DNA of 43,333 nt, from contig JAAXXL010000017.1 of the NCBI GenBank assembly GCA_013334485.1, forward strand, positions 1 through 43,333. Direction: 5' to 3'. The stretch is from Chlorobiaceae bacterium (GTDB taxonomy: Bacteria; Bacteroidota; Chlorobiia; Chlorobiales; Chlorobiaceae). How positions within the stretch are numbered: position 1 is the stretch's first letter; the number at the start of each line of letters is the position of its first letter. Positions 1 to 8,352 of this stretch are shown here, in pieces. The position numbers and the translations under genes were made by a program. Below the pieces are notes generated by a model. That model had not been told where the DNA came from, did no database searches, and worked only from the letters and a program-made list of their open reading frames with translations.

Positions 1-2174
1 GCCTGGCCGACGGTCACTCCCGTGTCGGCTTCTGTGAGGGCAGGGGCATCATTGATTCCGTCTCCGACCATCATGACACACTCACCCCTCTCTTTCAGCT
101 CGCGGATAACCGCTGCCTTTTCAAGCGGACCCAGGCAGGCCTGAACATCGGTGATGCCACATTTTGCTGCGATATAGTCGGCCACTCCCCGGTTGTCGCC
201 GGTCAGGATCTTCAGTTTCATTCCCCTTTTGCGGAGCAGCTCAATCATGGGAAGGGCGTCGTCACGAAGGTCGTCAATCAGCCCGATCACTCCGGCAAGC
301 ATGCCGTTGCAGGCAACCATCACAACGGTTTTTCCTTCGGTGTCGAGCCGGGATGCAATTGCTTGCTGTTCAGGGGTGATCTCTATGGTTTCCTGCTTCA
401 TGAAGGCTTCTGATCCAGCCAGCCAGGAAATACCAGCGATAATGCCGGAAACTCCTCTGCCCGGAATTGCCCTGAATCGGTCAACCTTCAGCACTTCACC
501 TTGCCAGGTGCCAACGATTGCCTGAGCCGTCGGGTGTTCCGAAGAGGCTTCAAGCGATGCTGCATGCTGTTCCAGAGAAGGCGAAAGTGCGAAATCGTGA
601 AGATCGGTTATGGAGGGTTTTCCCCTGGTGATGGTGCCGGTTTTGTCGAGGACAATAGTAGTGGTTTTTGAAAGAGTTTCAAAAATATCTCCCCCCTTTA
701 CAAGAATGCCTTTTTTGCCTGCTGCGGTGGTTCCAACCAGAATAGCGAGCGGTGTGGCAAGACCGAGGGCGCAGGGGCAGGCGATTACGAGCACCGAGAC
801 GGCATTTAGAAGGGCGGTAACGTTGCTGCTGCTGGAGAGTTTCCAGTAGAGAAAGGTGGTGAGAGCAAGCAGAATGGTTACCGGTACGAAAAAGCCTGCG
901 GTTTTGTCGGCAATGTTCTGTATCGGTGCCTTGCGGGCCTGTGCCTCCTCGACGGTTTTGATGATCCGTGAGAGCAGGGTTGTGGACGCATTGCCGGTAA
1001 CCTTGATCGTGAGGCGTCCGTTCATGGAAAAACTTCCGGCAAATATGCTGCTGCCCGGCTCTTTCAGAACAGGACGAGACTCTCCCGTCAGCATTGATTC
1101 ATTCACCTCCGCTTCCCCCTCAATCACGACTCCGTCGAGAGGTATCCGGTCACCGGGGATCACCTCAATCCGGTCATCGGCATTGACCGCAGCAATCGGC
1201 ACCATGGTGGTTTGGCCGCTTTCGGAAAGAAGCAGGGCCTCCTGCGGCTGGAGTTCGGCAAGTTCAGCCATGGCGTTACCCGCCTTGAGACGTGAACCGG
1301 CCTCAAGGAATCGTCCGAGAAGGATGAAGGTGATGATCATGGCCGCACTGTCAAAAAAAACCTCTCCTCCGAGGGGGATCATCGCAATACTGTAAAGGTA
1401 TGCCGAGAGTGAACCGAGCGCTACAAGAACATCCATGTTGAGTGTGAGCCGCCTCAGCGAACACCATGCGTTTGAGAGGAATGGAAATCCGGCATAAAAG
1501 AGAACCGGGGAGGCAAGAGCCAAGGAGATGAGCTGAAACGCGACTCTGTAGCGGCTCTCCATGCCCTGGAAAAAACCGGCATAGAGCGCTGCCGTAAAGA
1601 GCATAAGCTGCATGGAGAAAAAACCGGCGGTGCCGAAGCGAAGGAGCAGGTCCTGCTTCTCCTCAGCAAAAACAGTGCTGCCAGCGTTCTGATGGCAGGG
1701 GTGTGGAAGATAGCCGATATCCCGAACAGCGTTCAGGATGGTGTCGAGCGTTGTTTTACGCCCACTCCAGGTGATGATGGCCTTGTGGGTTGCATAGTTG
1801 ACTCTTGCCGAAAGTACCCCTTCAATTTTTACGAGAAACTTTTCGATAAGCCATACACATGAAGCGCATCGTATGCCGGAGAGCAAAAGCTCAATGCGGT
1901 GCTCATCACCTGCAATGGTAACGGTATCGCTGAAGTGGCCACTCTGGAGCTTTACTCCGGTGGCCGGAGGGCCGGGCTGCCAGTCGCACCGCTGGCGGTA
2001 AAATGCTTCAAGCGAGCTGCTGTTGACAAGCTCGTAGACCCCGAGACAGCCATGGCAGCAGAAATATTTCGTCTGACCGTCGATTACTGCGGTTATGGCA
2101 GATTTTCTGCCGGTCTCCTGAAGGCAGTGATCGCATTGCACTCTTTCGGCAGCGGATGCTTCACTTTTTGACAT
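1..2174 (-). CDS. ccoI: CcoI/FixI-type copper P1B-ATPase for cbb3 oxidase assembly (3' end outside window)
   Basis: Copper-transporting P-type ATPase, thought to supply Cu for the CuB site of cbb3 oxidase. About 724 N-terminal codons are in the window and the C-terminus lies beyond position 1. The N-terminus has a Cys-rich metal site (C14/C17, C39/C40/C43, CDHC and CCHGC), followed by an HMA-like domain with GIRCASC near residue 100. Further on come the transmembrane CPC motif (ACPCALG), the phosphorylation motif DKTGT, SSEHP and GDGINDAP close to the left edge. The ATG at 2174 overlaps the end of the preceding gene by 14 nt, so translation is probably coupled. The N-terminal Cys-rich module plus the position behind ccoNOQPGH favour CcoI over a CopA-type detoxification pump. 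Confidence 0.93.
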   Translation of the reverse strand, partial: MSKSEASAAERVQCDHCLQETGRKSAITAVIDGQTKYFCCHGCLGVYELVNSSSLEAFYRQRCDWQPGPPATGVKLQSGHFSDTVTIAGDEHRIELLLSGIRCASCVWLIEKFLVKIEGVLSARVNYATHKAIITWSGRKTTLDTILNAVRDIGYLPHPCHQNAGSTVFAEEKQDLLLRFGTAGFFSMQLMLFTAALYAGFFQGMESRYRVAFQLISLALASPVLFYAGFPFLSNAWCSLRRLTLNMDVLVALGSLSAYLYSIAMIPLGGEVFFDSAAMIITFILLGRFLEAGSRLKAGNAMAELAELQPQEALLLSESGQTTMVPIAAVNADDRIEVIPGDRIPLDGVVIEGEAEVNESMLTGESRPVLKEPGSSIFAGSFSMNGRLTIKVTGNASTTLLSRIIKTVEEAQARKAPIQNIADKTAGFFVPVTILLALTTFLYWKLSSSSNVTALLNAVSVLVIACPCALGLATPLAILVGTTAAGKKGILVKGGDIFETLSKTTTIVLDKTGTITRGKPSITDLHDFALSPSLEQHAASLEASSEHPTAQAIVGTWQGEVLKVDRFRAIPGRGVSGIIAGISWLAGSEAFMKQETIEITPEQQAIASRLDTEGKTVVMVACNGMLAGVIGLIDDLRDDALPMIELLRKRGMKLKILTGDNRGVADYIAAKCGITDVQACLGPLEKAAVIRELKERGECVMMVGDGINDAPALTEADTGVTVGQ

Positions 2175-2589
2175 TGAAGATAAATGCCGGATTGTCAAGC
2201 TTGTCAGAGAGAATGGTTGCCTGCCAGAGTGTGCGTCCGCTCATGCATCGAACGATAACCCCTTTTCCCTTGTAGGTACAACCGGTTGTTCTCTGAAGGG
2301 TGACCTGGTTTTTGCCCATCATCATACCCGGCATGCTGAGATCGAGCAGCAGTTTATCGGGGAGGGTGTCGCATGGCGAAATGGTTACCGTGAAGCTGAG
2401 ATCCTGCATTGGACTTACCGGCTTGGGCTCAATGTTCAGCGTTACGCTTCGCTGGGCTGAGGTAAGCGTGCAGGGGCCATCATTGATGTTGCACTCCAGC
2501 TCTTTTGCAGGGAGTGGAGTTGCTGTGCTCAACAGCGATACAAAGAGCGCCAGAGCAGCCATGCCTTTTATCGTATGTCTGAAAACCAT
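2161..2589 (-). CDS. Exported YtkA/FixH-like protein, 142 aa, in the cbb3 operon
   Basis: Function not established. Residues 1-28 form a signal peptide (positive start, hydrophobic stretch, cleavage near PAKE), so the protein is probably periplasmic. The mature part is a small beta-rich domain with DLSMPGMMMGKN near residues 83-94, a Met-rich segment like those in YtkA/FixH-type domains. It has Cys residues at 33 and 40 and two more (TGCTYKG and VRCMSG). It starts inside the 3' end of ccoH (22-nt overlap) and ends inside the start of ccoI, so it is a bona fide member of the oxidase operon. A role in copper delivery or oxidase assembly is inferred from the Met/Cys content and the two neighbours. 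A degenerate FixH copy is an alternative. Confidence 0.75.
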   Translation of the reverse strand: MVFRHTIKGMAALALFVSLLSTATPLPAKELECNINDGPCTLTSAQRSVTLNIEPKPVSPMQDLSFTVTISPCDTLPDKLLLDLSMPGMMMGKNQVTLQRTTGCTYKGKGVIVRCMSGRTLWQATILSDKLDNPAFIFNVKK

Positions 2590-3008
2590 TTTTTACTGGT
2601 AATGAGTTGTTTTTGCTGCTTGAGGTCAATTCGTGTGAACCAGACCCCCTTGAATGGAATGTCAGCGGTTCCCTCGTAGATTCCAGGAGCCTCTTCAAGC
2701 ATGGCTATGGTAGAGTCATAACCGGCTGTAGAGAGGTTGCCGATAAAGAGCGTGATATCGGCTCGCTCAAGCGGCCTGCCCTGCGATGTGACGGTGACCT
2801 GGATCTTGTTCTCTCCCTTTTTCAGTGCTCCGGGTGTCGTGATTGCTATACCGAGCCGCTCTTCGGTTGCTTTTGCCTGAAAATAGCGTTTGCTGTTTTC
2901 ATAATAGTTGTTGTCCACCAGCCCTTCTGCATCCCTGAATGCCACATAGATCCCGCAGCCCATGGCGAAGAAAAAAAGCGGATAGATGATGTAGAAAAAA
3001 AGCTTCAT
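2568..3008 (-). CDS. ccoH: CcoH/FixH cbb3 oxidase assembly protein
   Basis: FixH family, a single-span membrane protein needed for cbb3 assembly or stability. Residues 4-24 are one hydrophobic segment (FFYIIYPLFFFAMGCGIYVA). It is followed by the family-typical VDNNYYE stretch near residue 31 and a periplasmic beta domain of about 110 residues ending in KKWFSDIR. Length (146 aa) is normal. The start codon overlaps the ccoG stop by 4 nt (ATGA), and the 3' end overlaps the next gene by 22 nt. The family assignment rests on the topology, the NYYE motif and the ccoG-ccoH-ccoI order. Confidence 0.88.
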   Translation of the reverse strand: MKLFFYIIYPLFFFAMGCGIYVAFRDAEGLVDNNYYENSKRYFQAKATEERLGIAITTPGALKKGENKIQVTVTSQGRPLERADITLFIGNLSTAGYDSTIAMLEEAPGIYEGTADIPFKGVWFTRIDLKQQKQLITSKKWFSDIR

Positions 3009-4105
3009 AGAAAACCGGCCTCCCTGATGATGACAATGCCGTTACCGGAAATTCCGAGATGGAGCTTCTCCAGTTTGCCGGTTGATTTAACCAGAATAGT
3101 GCCATGAAGAGCTGAAAATGGCTCCACCGTCAGGGAGTGCTCCCCAATAAGGGTAACGCCGGTGTCAGACGAGGAGAGTTCAAGCGTCAGTTTATCTCCT
3201 CCGTTATTGTGGATGGTGAATGAGTAGCGGTTGAGGCCCGGTGGTAGTGAAGCGTTGTCGCGGATGAGCAGAAAATCAACCGGCGGCCGGCTGAGGAGCA
3301 GCGCTATAAGAGCGATGGCTGCCAAGGTGGTTGCACCACCGAGCCAGAATGTTTTAGGGCGAATGATCCTGCCTTTATAGTTCGGGAAGGGAGGAATGTT
3401 TTTCTTTTTTGTCATGGTACGGCATGCGTCGATACATTCTGCGCAGGCAATGCAGGCGGAGCTTAACCCTTTTTTGATGTCGATGCCGACAGGGCAAACT
3501 TCAACGCAGGCATCACATTTCATACAGGTCGCATCCCGTGTAGCGTCATACTCAATAACAAGGGTCTCCTTGTCGAAAAGTACATTCTGAAGCATGGAGT
3601 AGGGGCATATCGATGTGCAGAACCCTCTTCCGAGAAAGGCCAGTTCAAGGTAGACGAGCAGCCAGAGAACAATGAAAAATGCCGTGACGGTTGGTTCAGC
3701 AAAGAGGGTTCTGAATGTCTCTGCAGGTGGAACAAAGTACCAGATCATGGTAATCGCAACGAGGGCAGAGAGCGGGATGAGTATCAGTTTTTGAAAGGGT
3801 TTCCGGTTTTTTTCTCCTCCGGCGATGTTTTCACTCAGGTCAAGAAGGACGGTCTGGGGGCAGAGCCAGCCGCACCAGACTCTGCCGAAAATGATGGTCA
3901 CAAAGCCGATGAAAAGCAGTAAAAAGAGGGAGGCGGCAAGAATGAGGTAAAACTCACGCATCCATATTAGCGATCCGAAAAAGTGAAGCTTGAGGGTCGG
4001 AATGTCAAAGCGGAGGGCACTCTGGCCATTTATCACAAGAAACGGCAGGCCTGTCAGGATGACGGCCTGCATGATTGCTATAACGGTTCTCTTGTTTTTC
4101 CACAA
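3005..4105 (-). CDS. ccoG: CcoG/RdxA/FixG polyferredoxin, cbb3 oxidase maturation
   Basis: Membrane iron-sulfur protein proposed to act as a cupric reductase in cbb3 maturation. Visible parts are N-terminal membrane spans, the family motif CGWLCPQT, and CTSICPYSM. Two cluster motifs follow, CMKCDACVEVCP and CIACAECIDAC, consistent with two 4Fe-4S clusters. A further membrane span lies near residues 260-275, with a C-terminal periplasmic Ig-like domain. At 366 aa it is shorter than the usual 450-480 aa, with the start of the family missing. The start is a TTG preceded by AGGAG at 9-nt spacing. The stop overlaps ccoH. It lies directly downstream of ccoP, as in many cco clusters. Confidence 0.9.
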   Translation of the reverse strand: MWKNKRTVIAIMQAVILTGLPFLVINGQSALRFDIPTLKLHFFGSLIWMREFYLILAASLFLLLFIGFVTIIFGRVWCGWLCPQTVLLDLSENIAGGEKNRKPFQKLILIPLSALVAITMIWYFVPPAETFRTLFAEPTVTAFFIVLWLLVYLELAFLGRGFCTSICPYSMLQNVLFDKETLVIEYDATRDATCMKCDACVEVCPVGIDIKKGLSSACIACAECIDACRTMTKKKNIPPFPNYKGRIIRPKTFWLGGATTLAAIALIALLLSRPPVDFLLIRDNASLPPGLNRYSFTIHNNGGDKLTLELSSSDTGVTLIGEHSLTVEPFSALHGTILVKSTGKLEKLHLGISGNGIVIIREAGFL

Positions 4106-4132
4106 AATGAGAGGCTCCTGAGTTTAGAGAGA

Positions 4133-4594
4133 TTATTTTTTTCTCAGGGTTTCCAGATATGCTATAACCTTGCTGATTTTCTCCGAGCCGATCTGCTGAA
4201 GGAAAGAGGGCATTCCGTTAGGCCGTCCTTTGGTAATCGTTTCGTAGAGAATAGTTCGAGTTGAGCCATATTTAAGTGTCGGTGCCGTCAGATTGGGGCC
4301 GATTCCACCAGTTGCATCAGCATTGTGGCATGGTGCGCAGGTGCTGGCAAAAATCTCCTTTCCATCCTCAATGGCATCTTCGTCACCGGTATACTCTTTG
4401 ACCGTATCTGTTTTTACTGTTTGAGCGGCAACAGCCATCTCCTGTTCATACTCTTTGTAGAATGACCATCCGGAGATGGCCGGGGTATAGAGGCTGATAT
4501 AACCGACGAGAAAGATAATTCCGCCGAAAAAAAACAGAAGCCACCCTTTTGGGATTTTGTTATGGCCATCCTGGGGCTCTCCGGAATCGTGCAT
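4133..4594 (-). CDS. ccoP: CcoP-like cbb3 oxidase subunit III with a single heme c
   Basis: Membrane-anchored cytochrome c subunit that passes electrons to CcoO/CcoN. One N-terminal membrane span covers residues 17-38. Residues 74-153 form a cytochrome c domain with one heme site, C86-A-P-C89-H90, and a probable Met ligand in GMPSF. Canonical CcoP is about 300 aa with two CxxCH motifs. This one is 153 aa with only one, and the ends are ordinary, so it is a short natural form and not a broken gene. A GGAG ribosome binding site lies 6 nt before the ATG. It sits between ccoQ and ccoG. Confidence 0.88.
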   Translation of the reverse strand: MHDSGEPQDGHNKIPKGWLLFFFGGIIFLVGYISLYTPAISGWSFYKEYEQEMAVAAQTVKTDTVKEYTGDEDAIEDGKEIFASTCAPCHNADATGGIGPNLTAPTLKYGSTRTILYETITKGRPNGMPSFLQQIGSEKISKVIAYLETLRKK

Positions 4595-4636
4595 TGAGGT
4601 CTCCTTTTAAAGATCTGTTATAGCGCTTTCGATGTT

Positions 4637-4780
4637 TTATTGATCGTCATCAAGCATTTTCTGTTTTGGCTCCTCTACCTTCTCTTTTCGCCTGGGATTG
4701 TAGTAGTAAAAAATTATTCCGGCAAGAACCGCGGCCAGAGCGATGGTGAAGAGGAGGTATGCTACTCCGGAAAAACTCAT
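4637..4780 (-). CDS. ccoQ: CcoQ-like small membrane subunit, 47 aa
   Basis: A 47-residue ORF that begins with ATG overlapping the ccoO stop codon (ATGA). It has one membrane span at about residues 5-26 (VAYLLFTIALAAVLAGIIFY), then YYNPRRKEK and a charged tail ending DDDQ. One span followed by an aromatic/NP/basic stretch and a charged tail is typical of CcoQ. So is the position between ccoO and ccoP. CcoQ is thought to stabilise the oxidase complex. There is no sequence signature beyond this, so the call rests on topology and context. Confidence 0.82.
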   Translation of the reverse strand: MSFSGVAYLLFTIALAAVLAGIIFYYYNPRRKEKVEEPKQKMLDDDQ

Positions 4781-5448
4781 TTTCCCGCCTCCATATTTTT
4801 CACATCCCTTCCAAGCTTCTGGATGTAGGCTACAAGAGCGTCCATCTCCGTCAGCTCCTTCCGTAGTTCGGATGGTGTTGACTTGTCGCGGCTCTCTTTT
4901 GATGGATAACTATCATTGGTTACGGTTGAACGGTACTGGTCGATCTGCTGTTGTACTTCTCTTTCCGAATAGCCGTAACCGAGAACCGATGTTTTTTTGA
5001 ATGAGTTTGAGGTGTCAAGCCGATTTTTTGCAAGCCAGGCGTAGGGCGGCATATTGGATTTTTGAAACATGGCTTGCGGGCTACGGAAGTGCGTGTAGTG
5101 CCAGGAATCGGGATACTTTCCACCAACCCTGTTCAAATCCGGCCCTGTGCGGCGCGATCCCCAGAGGAATGGACGGTCATAGGCAAACTCCTCAGGTTTT
5201 GAGTACTCGCCATACCGGAGAACCTCAGTTCGGAGTGGTCGGACGGTCTGGGTGTGGCAGTTGTTGCACCCCTCACGCATATAGATGTCACGCCCCTCCT
5301 GTTCAACAGCCGTATAGGGTTTGATATAGGCGCTTACCGGCTGTGTTGAGGGCATGAAGAGCGGAATAAAGACCGTTACAGTTGTACCGATCAGGATGAC
5401 AGCGGTTGAAATGAGTGCAAAAACAACCGGTTTTGAAGAGATCCCCAT
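4777..5448 (-). CDS. ccoO: CcoO, cbb3 oxidase monoheme cytochrome c subunit II
   Basis: Membrane-anchored cytochrome c subunit of cbb3 oxidase. One N-terminal membrane span (residues 7-31) is followed by the heme site C61-N-N-C64-H65 in REGCNNCHTQTVRPL, a strongly conserved CcoO segment. The conserved GSRRTGPDL and WHYTHFRSP segments follow. Length (223 aa) is normal. GGAG lies 8 nt before the ATG. It is 30 nt downstream of ccoN and overlaps ccoQ by 4 nt. Confidence 0.95.
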   Translation of the reverse strand: MGISSKPVVFALISTAVILIGTTVTVFIPLFMPSTQPVSAYIKPYTAVEQEGRDIYMREGCNNCHTQTVRPLRTEVLRYGEYSKPEEFAYDRPFLWGSRRTGPDLNRVGGKYPDSWHYTHFRSPQAMFQKSNMPPYAWLAKNRLDTSNSFKKTSVLGYGYSEREVQQQIDQYRSTVTNDSYPSKESRDKSTPSELRKELTEMDALVAYIQKLGRDVKNMEAGK

Positions 5449-5478
5449 GGTTACAGCTCCTGTTTGTTGATTTGTCGG

Positions 5479-6873
5479 TTATGCTTCAGCCTGGCGTGGT
5501 TGTTGACGTACAGTCATGAACAGATTCCAGACGAAGATCAGGATACCGATAAAGAAGATGAGCCCGGCGGCAAATCGCAGTTGGTAGTAAGGATAGAGCG
5601 ATGCGACGGTATCAAGAAAGTTGTACATCAGTGAACCGTCAGGGTTGGTTGCCTTCCACATTGCCCCCTGCTGAATTCCTGCAATCCACATGGCGGAGGT
5701 CCAGATAACCTGACCAACCAGCATCAGCCAGAACTGTATGTTTGCCAGTTTGATGCTGTAGATCACTGTGTTGGTGATGTTCGGAATCATATAGTAGAAT
5801 GATGCCGAGACAATCATGGTAACCCATCCCATGGTTCCCATGTGCACATGCCCTACAACCCAGTCGGTATAGTGGAAGAAGGCATTGATTGTTCTCAGCC
5901 CCTGTAGAGGTCCCTGGAGGGTCTGCAGGCCGTAGAAGGTAATGCCGGCGATGAAGAATTTGACCAGATAGTTTGAGCGCATCTGATCCCAGTTTCCCTG
6001 AAGGGTATAATAGCCATTGACTACTGAACCCCAGGAGGGGGCAATCATGAAGATGCTGAAGGCCATCGCTACCGTCTGAATCCACTCAGGCAGGGGGGTC
6101 AGCATCAGGTGGTGTGCTCCTGTCCAGAGATAGGCAAAATTCAGTGCCCAGAACGAGACTATGGAGAGGCGGTGGCTGTAGATAGGAAGACCCGTTGCCT
6201 TGGGCAGGAAATAGTAGAACATCGCCAGTATCGGAACCGTAAAGACGAAGCCTACAATGTTGTGGCCGTACCACCACTCTACATTGGCGTCGTTGGCACC
6301 GGCATAGACAGAGTAGGATTTGAAGAGTGTGACGGGTATTGCAAGGTTGTTGACAATGTAGAGGATGGCAATGGCAACCGTCATGGCGATGATGTACCAG
6401 AGCGAGATGTACATCTGTTTTTCGCGGCGCTTGATGAGTGTTCCAAAGACGTTGACAGCAAACATGACCCAGACAACTACAACACCGATATCGATGGGCC
6501 ACTCCAGTTCAGCATACTCCTTTGTGGTATTCATTCCAGCAAAGAGGCTAAGGGCAGCAAGAGCTATGATGGTATTGAAGAGGTAGAGGTGTGCCTGGGC
6601 GAGACGGGGAAAGGCAAGAGGCGATCTGGTCAGTCGCTGGAGCATGTAGTATGATGCAGAGAAAACACCGGCGAGAGCAAATCCAAGTCCCAGACCGTTG
6701 GTATGAACTACACGGAGACGGCCGAAGCTTAGCCAAGGTGTAATATTCAGTGCCGGATTGAAAAGTTCAAAGGCAATCCAAAGTCCGACAACCAGCCCGA
6801 TGACCAGCCAGAATACCGCTGACCAGGCAAAACCGCGCACCGGTTTGTAATTGTACACTACTGCTTCATTCAT
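5479..6873 (-). CDS. ccoN: CcoN, catalytic subunit I of cbb3 cytochrome c oxidase
   Basis: Heme-copper oxygen reductase catalytic subunit, C-type (cbb3), reducing O2 to water in the cytoplasmic membrane. About 12 membrane spans. Ligand-type His residues are visible: H57 (VVHTN), H204 in WWYGHN, the H254-H255 pair in WTGAHH, and H342/H344 in VGHVHMGTMGW. Length (464 aa) is normal for CcoN. First gene of the minus-strand cco operon, with a purine-rich GGAGTAAGG before the ATG. In a presumed anaerobic phototroph the likely role is oxygen detoxification or microaerobic respiration (inference). Confidence 0.96.
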   Translation of the reverse strand: MNEAVVYNYKPVRGFAWSAVFWLVIGLVVGLWIAFELFNPALNITPWLSFGRLRVVHTNGLGLGFALAGVFSASYYMLQRLTRSPLAFPRLAQAHLYLFNTIIALAALSLFAGMNTTKEYAELEWPIDIGVVVVWVMFAVNVFGTLIKRREKQMYISLWYIIAMTVAIAILYIVNNLAIPVTLFKSYSVYAGANDANVEWWYGHNIVGFVFTVPILAMFYYFLPKATGLPIYSHRLSIVSFWALNFAYLWTGAHHLMLTPLPEWIQTVAMAFSIFMIAPSWGSVVNGYYTLQGNWDQMRSNYLVKFFIAGITFYGLQTLQGPLQGLRTINAFFHYTDWVVGHVHMGTMGWVTMIVSASFYYMIPNITNTVIYSIKLANIQFWLMLVGQVIWTSAMWIAGIQQGAMWKATNPDGSLMYNFLDTVASLYPYYQLRFAAGLIFFIGILIFVWNLFMTVRQQPRQAEA

Positions 6874-7019
6874 GCCTTACTCCAGTTCTTTTAGGCGCCC
6901 CTGTTTATTGTTCTGCATCGTTGCAACAAAGTCGAAACGGACAGCAATCAAGAGTGGTGCTTTTTGTGAAAAGTTTAGAGAGGGAACGGGATGAACAATC
7001 TTCGATAGTTCACTTTAGG
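6874..7019 (-). promoter_or_regulatory. Leader/promoter region of the cco operon
   Basis: Non-coding DNA upstream of ccoN. It must hold the operon promoter unless transcription comes through the repeat further upstream. A GTTGCAAC palindrome lies at 6920-6927. I looked for an FNR/ANR-type site (TTGAT-N4-ATCAA) and did not find a convincing one. No -10/-35 pair is clear enough to report. Confidence 0.35.
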
Positions 7020-7157
7020 GCACCTCTATTTATTTGTTCCGAAACCCGATTACTGCGTTGGGTGGTGCTCGAAATCCTCATGTACTAAGTGTACACTCCG
7101 GTTTCTGTGCTCCATCCGCCTTGTCCTCGGGCTTCTCACGACAATAAATAGAGGCGC
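7020..7157. repeat. Palindromic intergenic repeat with terminal inverted repeats
   Basis: The ends match as inverted repeats: 7020-7037 (core CCTCTATTTATT) and 7141-7157 (core AATAAATAGAGG). Inside, CCCGA near 7048 and TCGGG near 7128 also face each other. The centre contains a GTAC-rich dyad around GTACTAAGTGTAC. The whole unit could fold into a long imperfect hairpin. There is no ORF. It resembles short dispersed palindromic units (REP/MITE-like), but the copy number cannot be judged from one window. Confidence 0.6.
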
Positions 7158-7208
7158 ACATTATATAGCAAATGTAAGGATAAACGAGGATTTAATCATG
7201 CGAGAAAT

Positions 7209-7241
7209 AAAAAATCCGGATTTTTATCATCCGGATTTTTT
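7209..7241 (-). terminator. Intrinsic terminator after mtnA
   Basis: Twelve-bp stem, AAAATCCGGAT and ATCCGGATTTT arms, with a 7-nt loop at 7222-7228. A U-tract follows in both directions, so it may act bidirectionally. It lies 32 nt past the mtnA stop. Confidence 0.85.
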
Positions 7242-7272
7242 ATTGAAGTGAGCTGTGTTGTGTGCAGTTGTG

Positions 7273-8337
7273 TTACTGTCCGAAGAGCGTTTTAAGTTCA
7301 TCGACATAGTTACCGACCACTGCCTTTTTATCGGTGATGATGCCACGGAGGAACTTGCCCGGCGTGACATCGAATGCATAGTTAAGCACCGGTGTGGTCG
7401 GTGTTGCTACCTGTGTGCCGAAAATGGTTCTCAGTTCATCAGCGTTCCGCTCCTCAATCGGAATGTGTGTTCCGTCAGGAATGGTAATGTCAATGGTTGA
7501 TACCGGCGCTGCGATGTAGAACGGCAGGTTGTGATGGTAGGCGCTGATTGCATGGGCACAAGTGCCGATTTTGTTAGCGGTGTCACCGTTGGCGGCAATC
7601 CGGTCTGCACCGACAATGCCGAAATCAATCATCCCTCTCTGCATCAGGAATGCCGATGAGGAGTCGGAAATAGAGACAAACGGGATGCCGTCGTGCTGAA
7701 GTTCCCAAGCGGTCAGACGAAGCCCCTGAAGGAGTGGACGGCTTTCGGAGGTGATGACGCGCTCAATCAGCCCTTCCTGCCACGCAAGCCTTATGACCCC
7801 AAGCGCTGAACCGGTTCCGCAGCAGGCAAGGGTGCCGGTGTTGCAGTGGGTCAGTACGTTGAGTTTGCGTGTTTTCAGGATATCAGCAAGGTCAATTTTG
7901 ATCTGGTCAACGCCGTGGCGTGACATGAGATCGCAGTTGGCGATTTCGTCAAGATGGATTTTCTTTGCTGCTTCATTCATTTTTGCAAAGAGTGCTTCAA
8001 TCGTATCGCTCTCAAAATTGTTGTCATAGACCTGTTTCAGACGGGCAGAGGCAAAAAAGAGGTTGACCGCAGTTGGCCTTGAAGCTTCTACATCAGCGAC
8101 GAGTGCATTGAAAAAAGCAGGGAACTCCTCCTTGCTTCCCTTGAAGCTGTTGATGCCGAGAATGATGGTATAGGCTGCTGCAACACCGATCAGGGGTGCA
8201 CCGCGAACGGCAAGAGTTTTTATGGCCTCAATGGCATCCTGATGGCTTTTTGTAGAAACATACTCCTCCCTGAGCGGAAGATATCGCTGGTCGAGGTAGT
8301 GAAGCGTGTCGTTACTGAACGAGATGGCGTCTATCAT
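7273..8337 (-). CDS. mtnA: Methylthioribose-1-phosphate isomerase
   Basis: Converts 5-methylthioribose-1-phosphate to methylthioribulose-1-phosphate in the methionine salvage pathway. It belongs to the eIF2B-related aldose-ketose isomerases. Family segments are visible: VRGAPLIG, HCNTGTLACCGTGSALG (catalytic Cys region), SRPLLQGLRLTAWEL, and VGADRIAANGDTANKIGT with the catalytic Asp. The C-terminal IPIEERNADE is also typical. I take the ATG at 8337 (MIDAISFS, about 354 aa). The longer reading begins with a TTG 9 nt upstream. It lies directly downstream of the phosphorylase gene, so the pair can carry out the first two steps of methylthioadenosine recycling. Confidence 0.93.
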   Translation of the reverse strand: MIDAISFSNDTLHYLDQRYLPLREEYVSTKSHQDAIEAIKTLAVRGAPLIGVAAAYTIILGINSFKGSKEEFPAFFNALVADVEASRPTAVNLFFASARLKQVYDNNFESDTIEALFAKMNEAAKKIHLDEIANCDLMSRHGVDQIKIDLADILKTRKLNVLTHCNTGTLACCGTGSALGVIRLAWQEGLIERVITSESRPLLQGLRLTAWELQHDGIPFVSISDSSSAFLMQRGMIDFGIVGADRIAANGDTANKIGTCAHAISAYHHNLPFYIAAPVSTIDITIPDGTHIPIEERNADELRTIFGTQVATPTTPVLNYAFDVTPGKFLRGIITDKKAVVGNYVDELKTLFGQ

Positions 8338-8352
8338 GATTATCAAAAAAGG

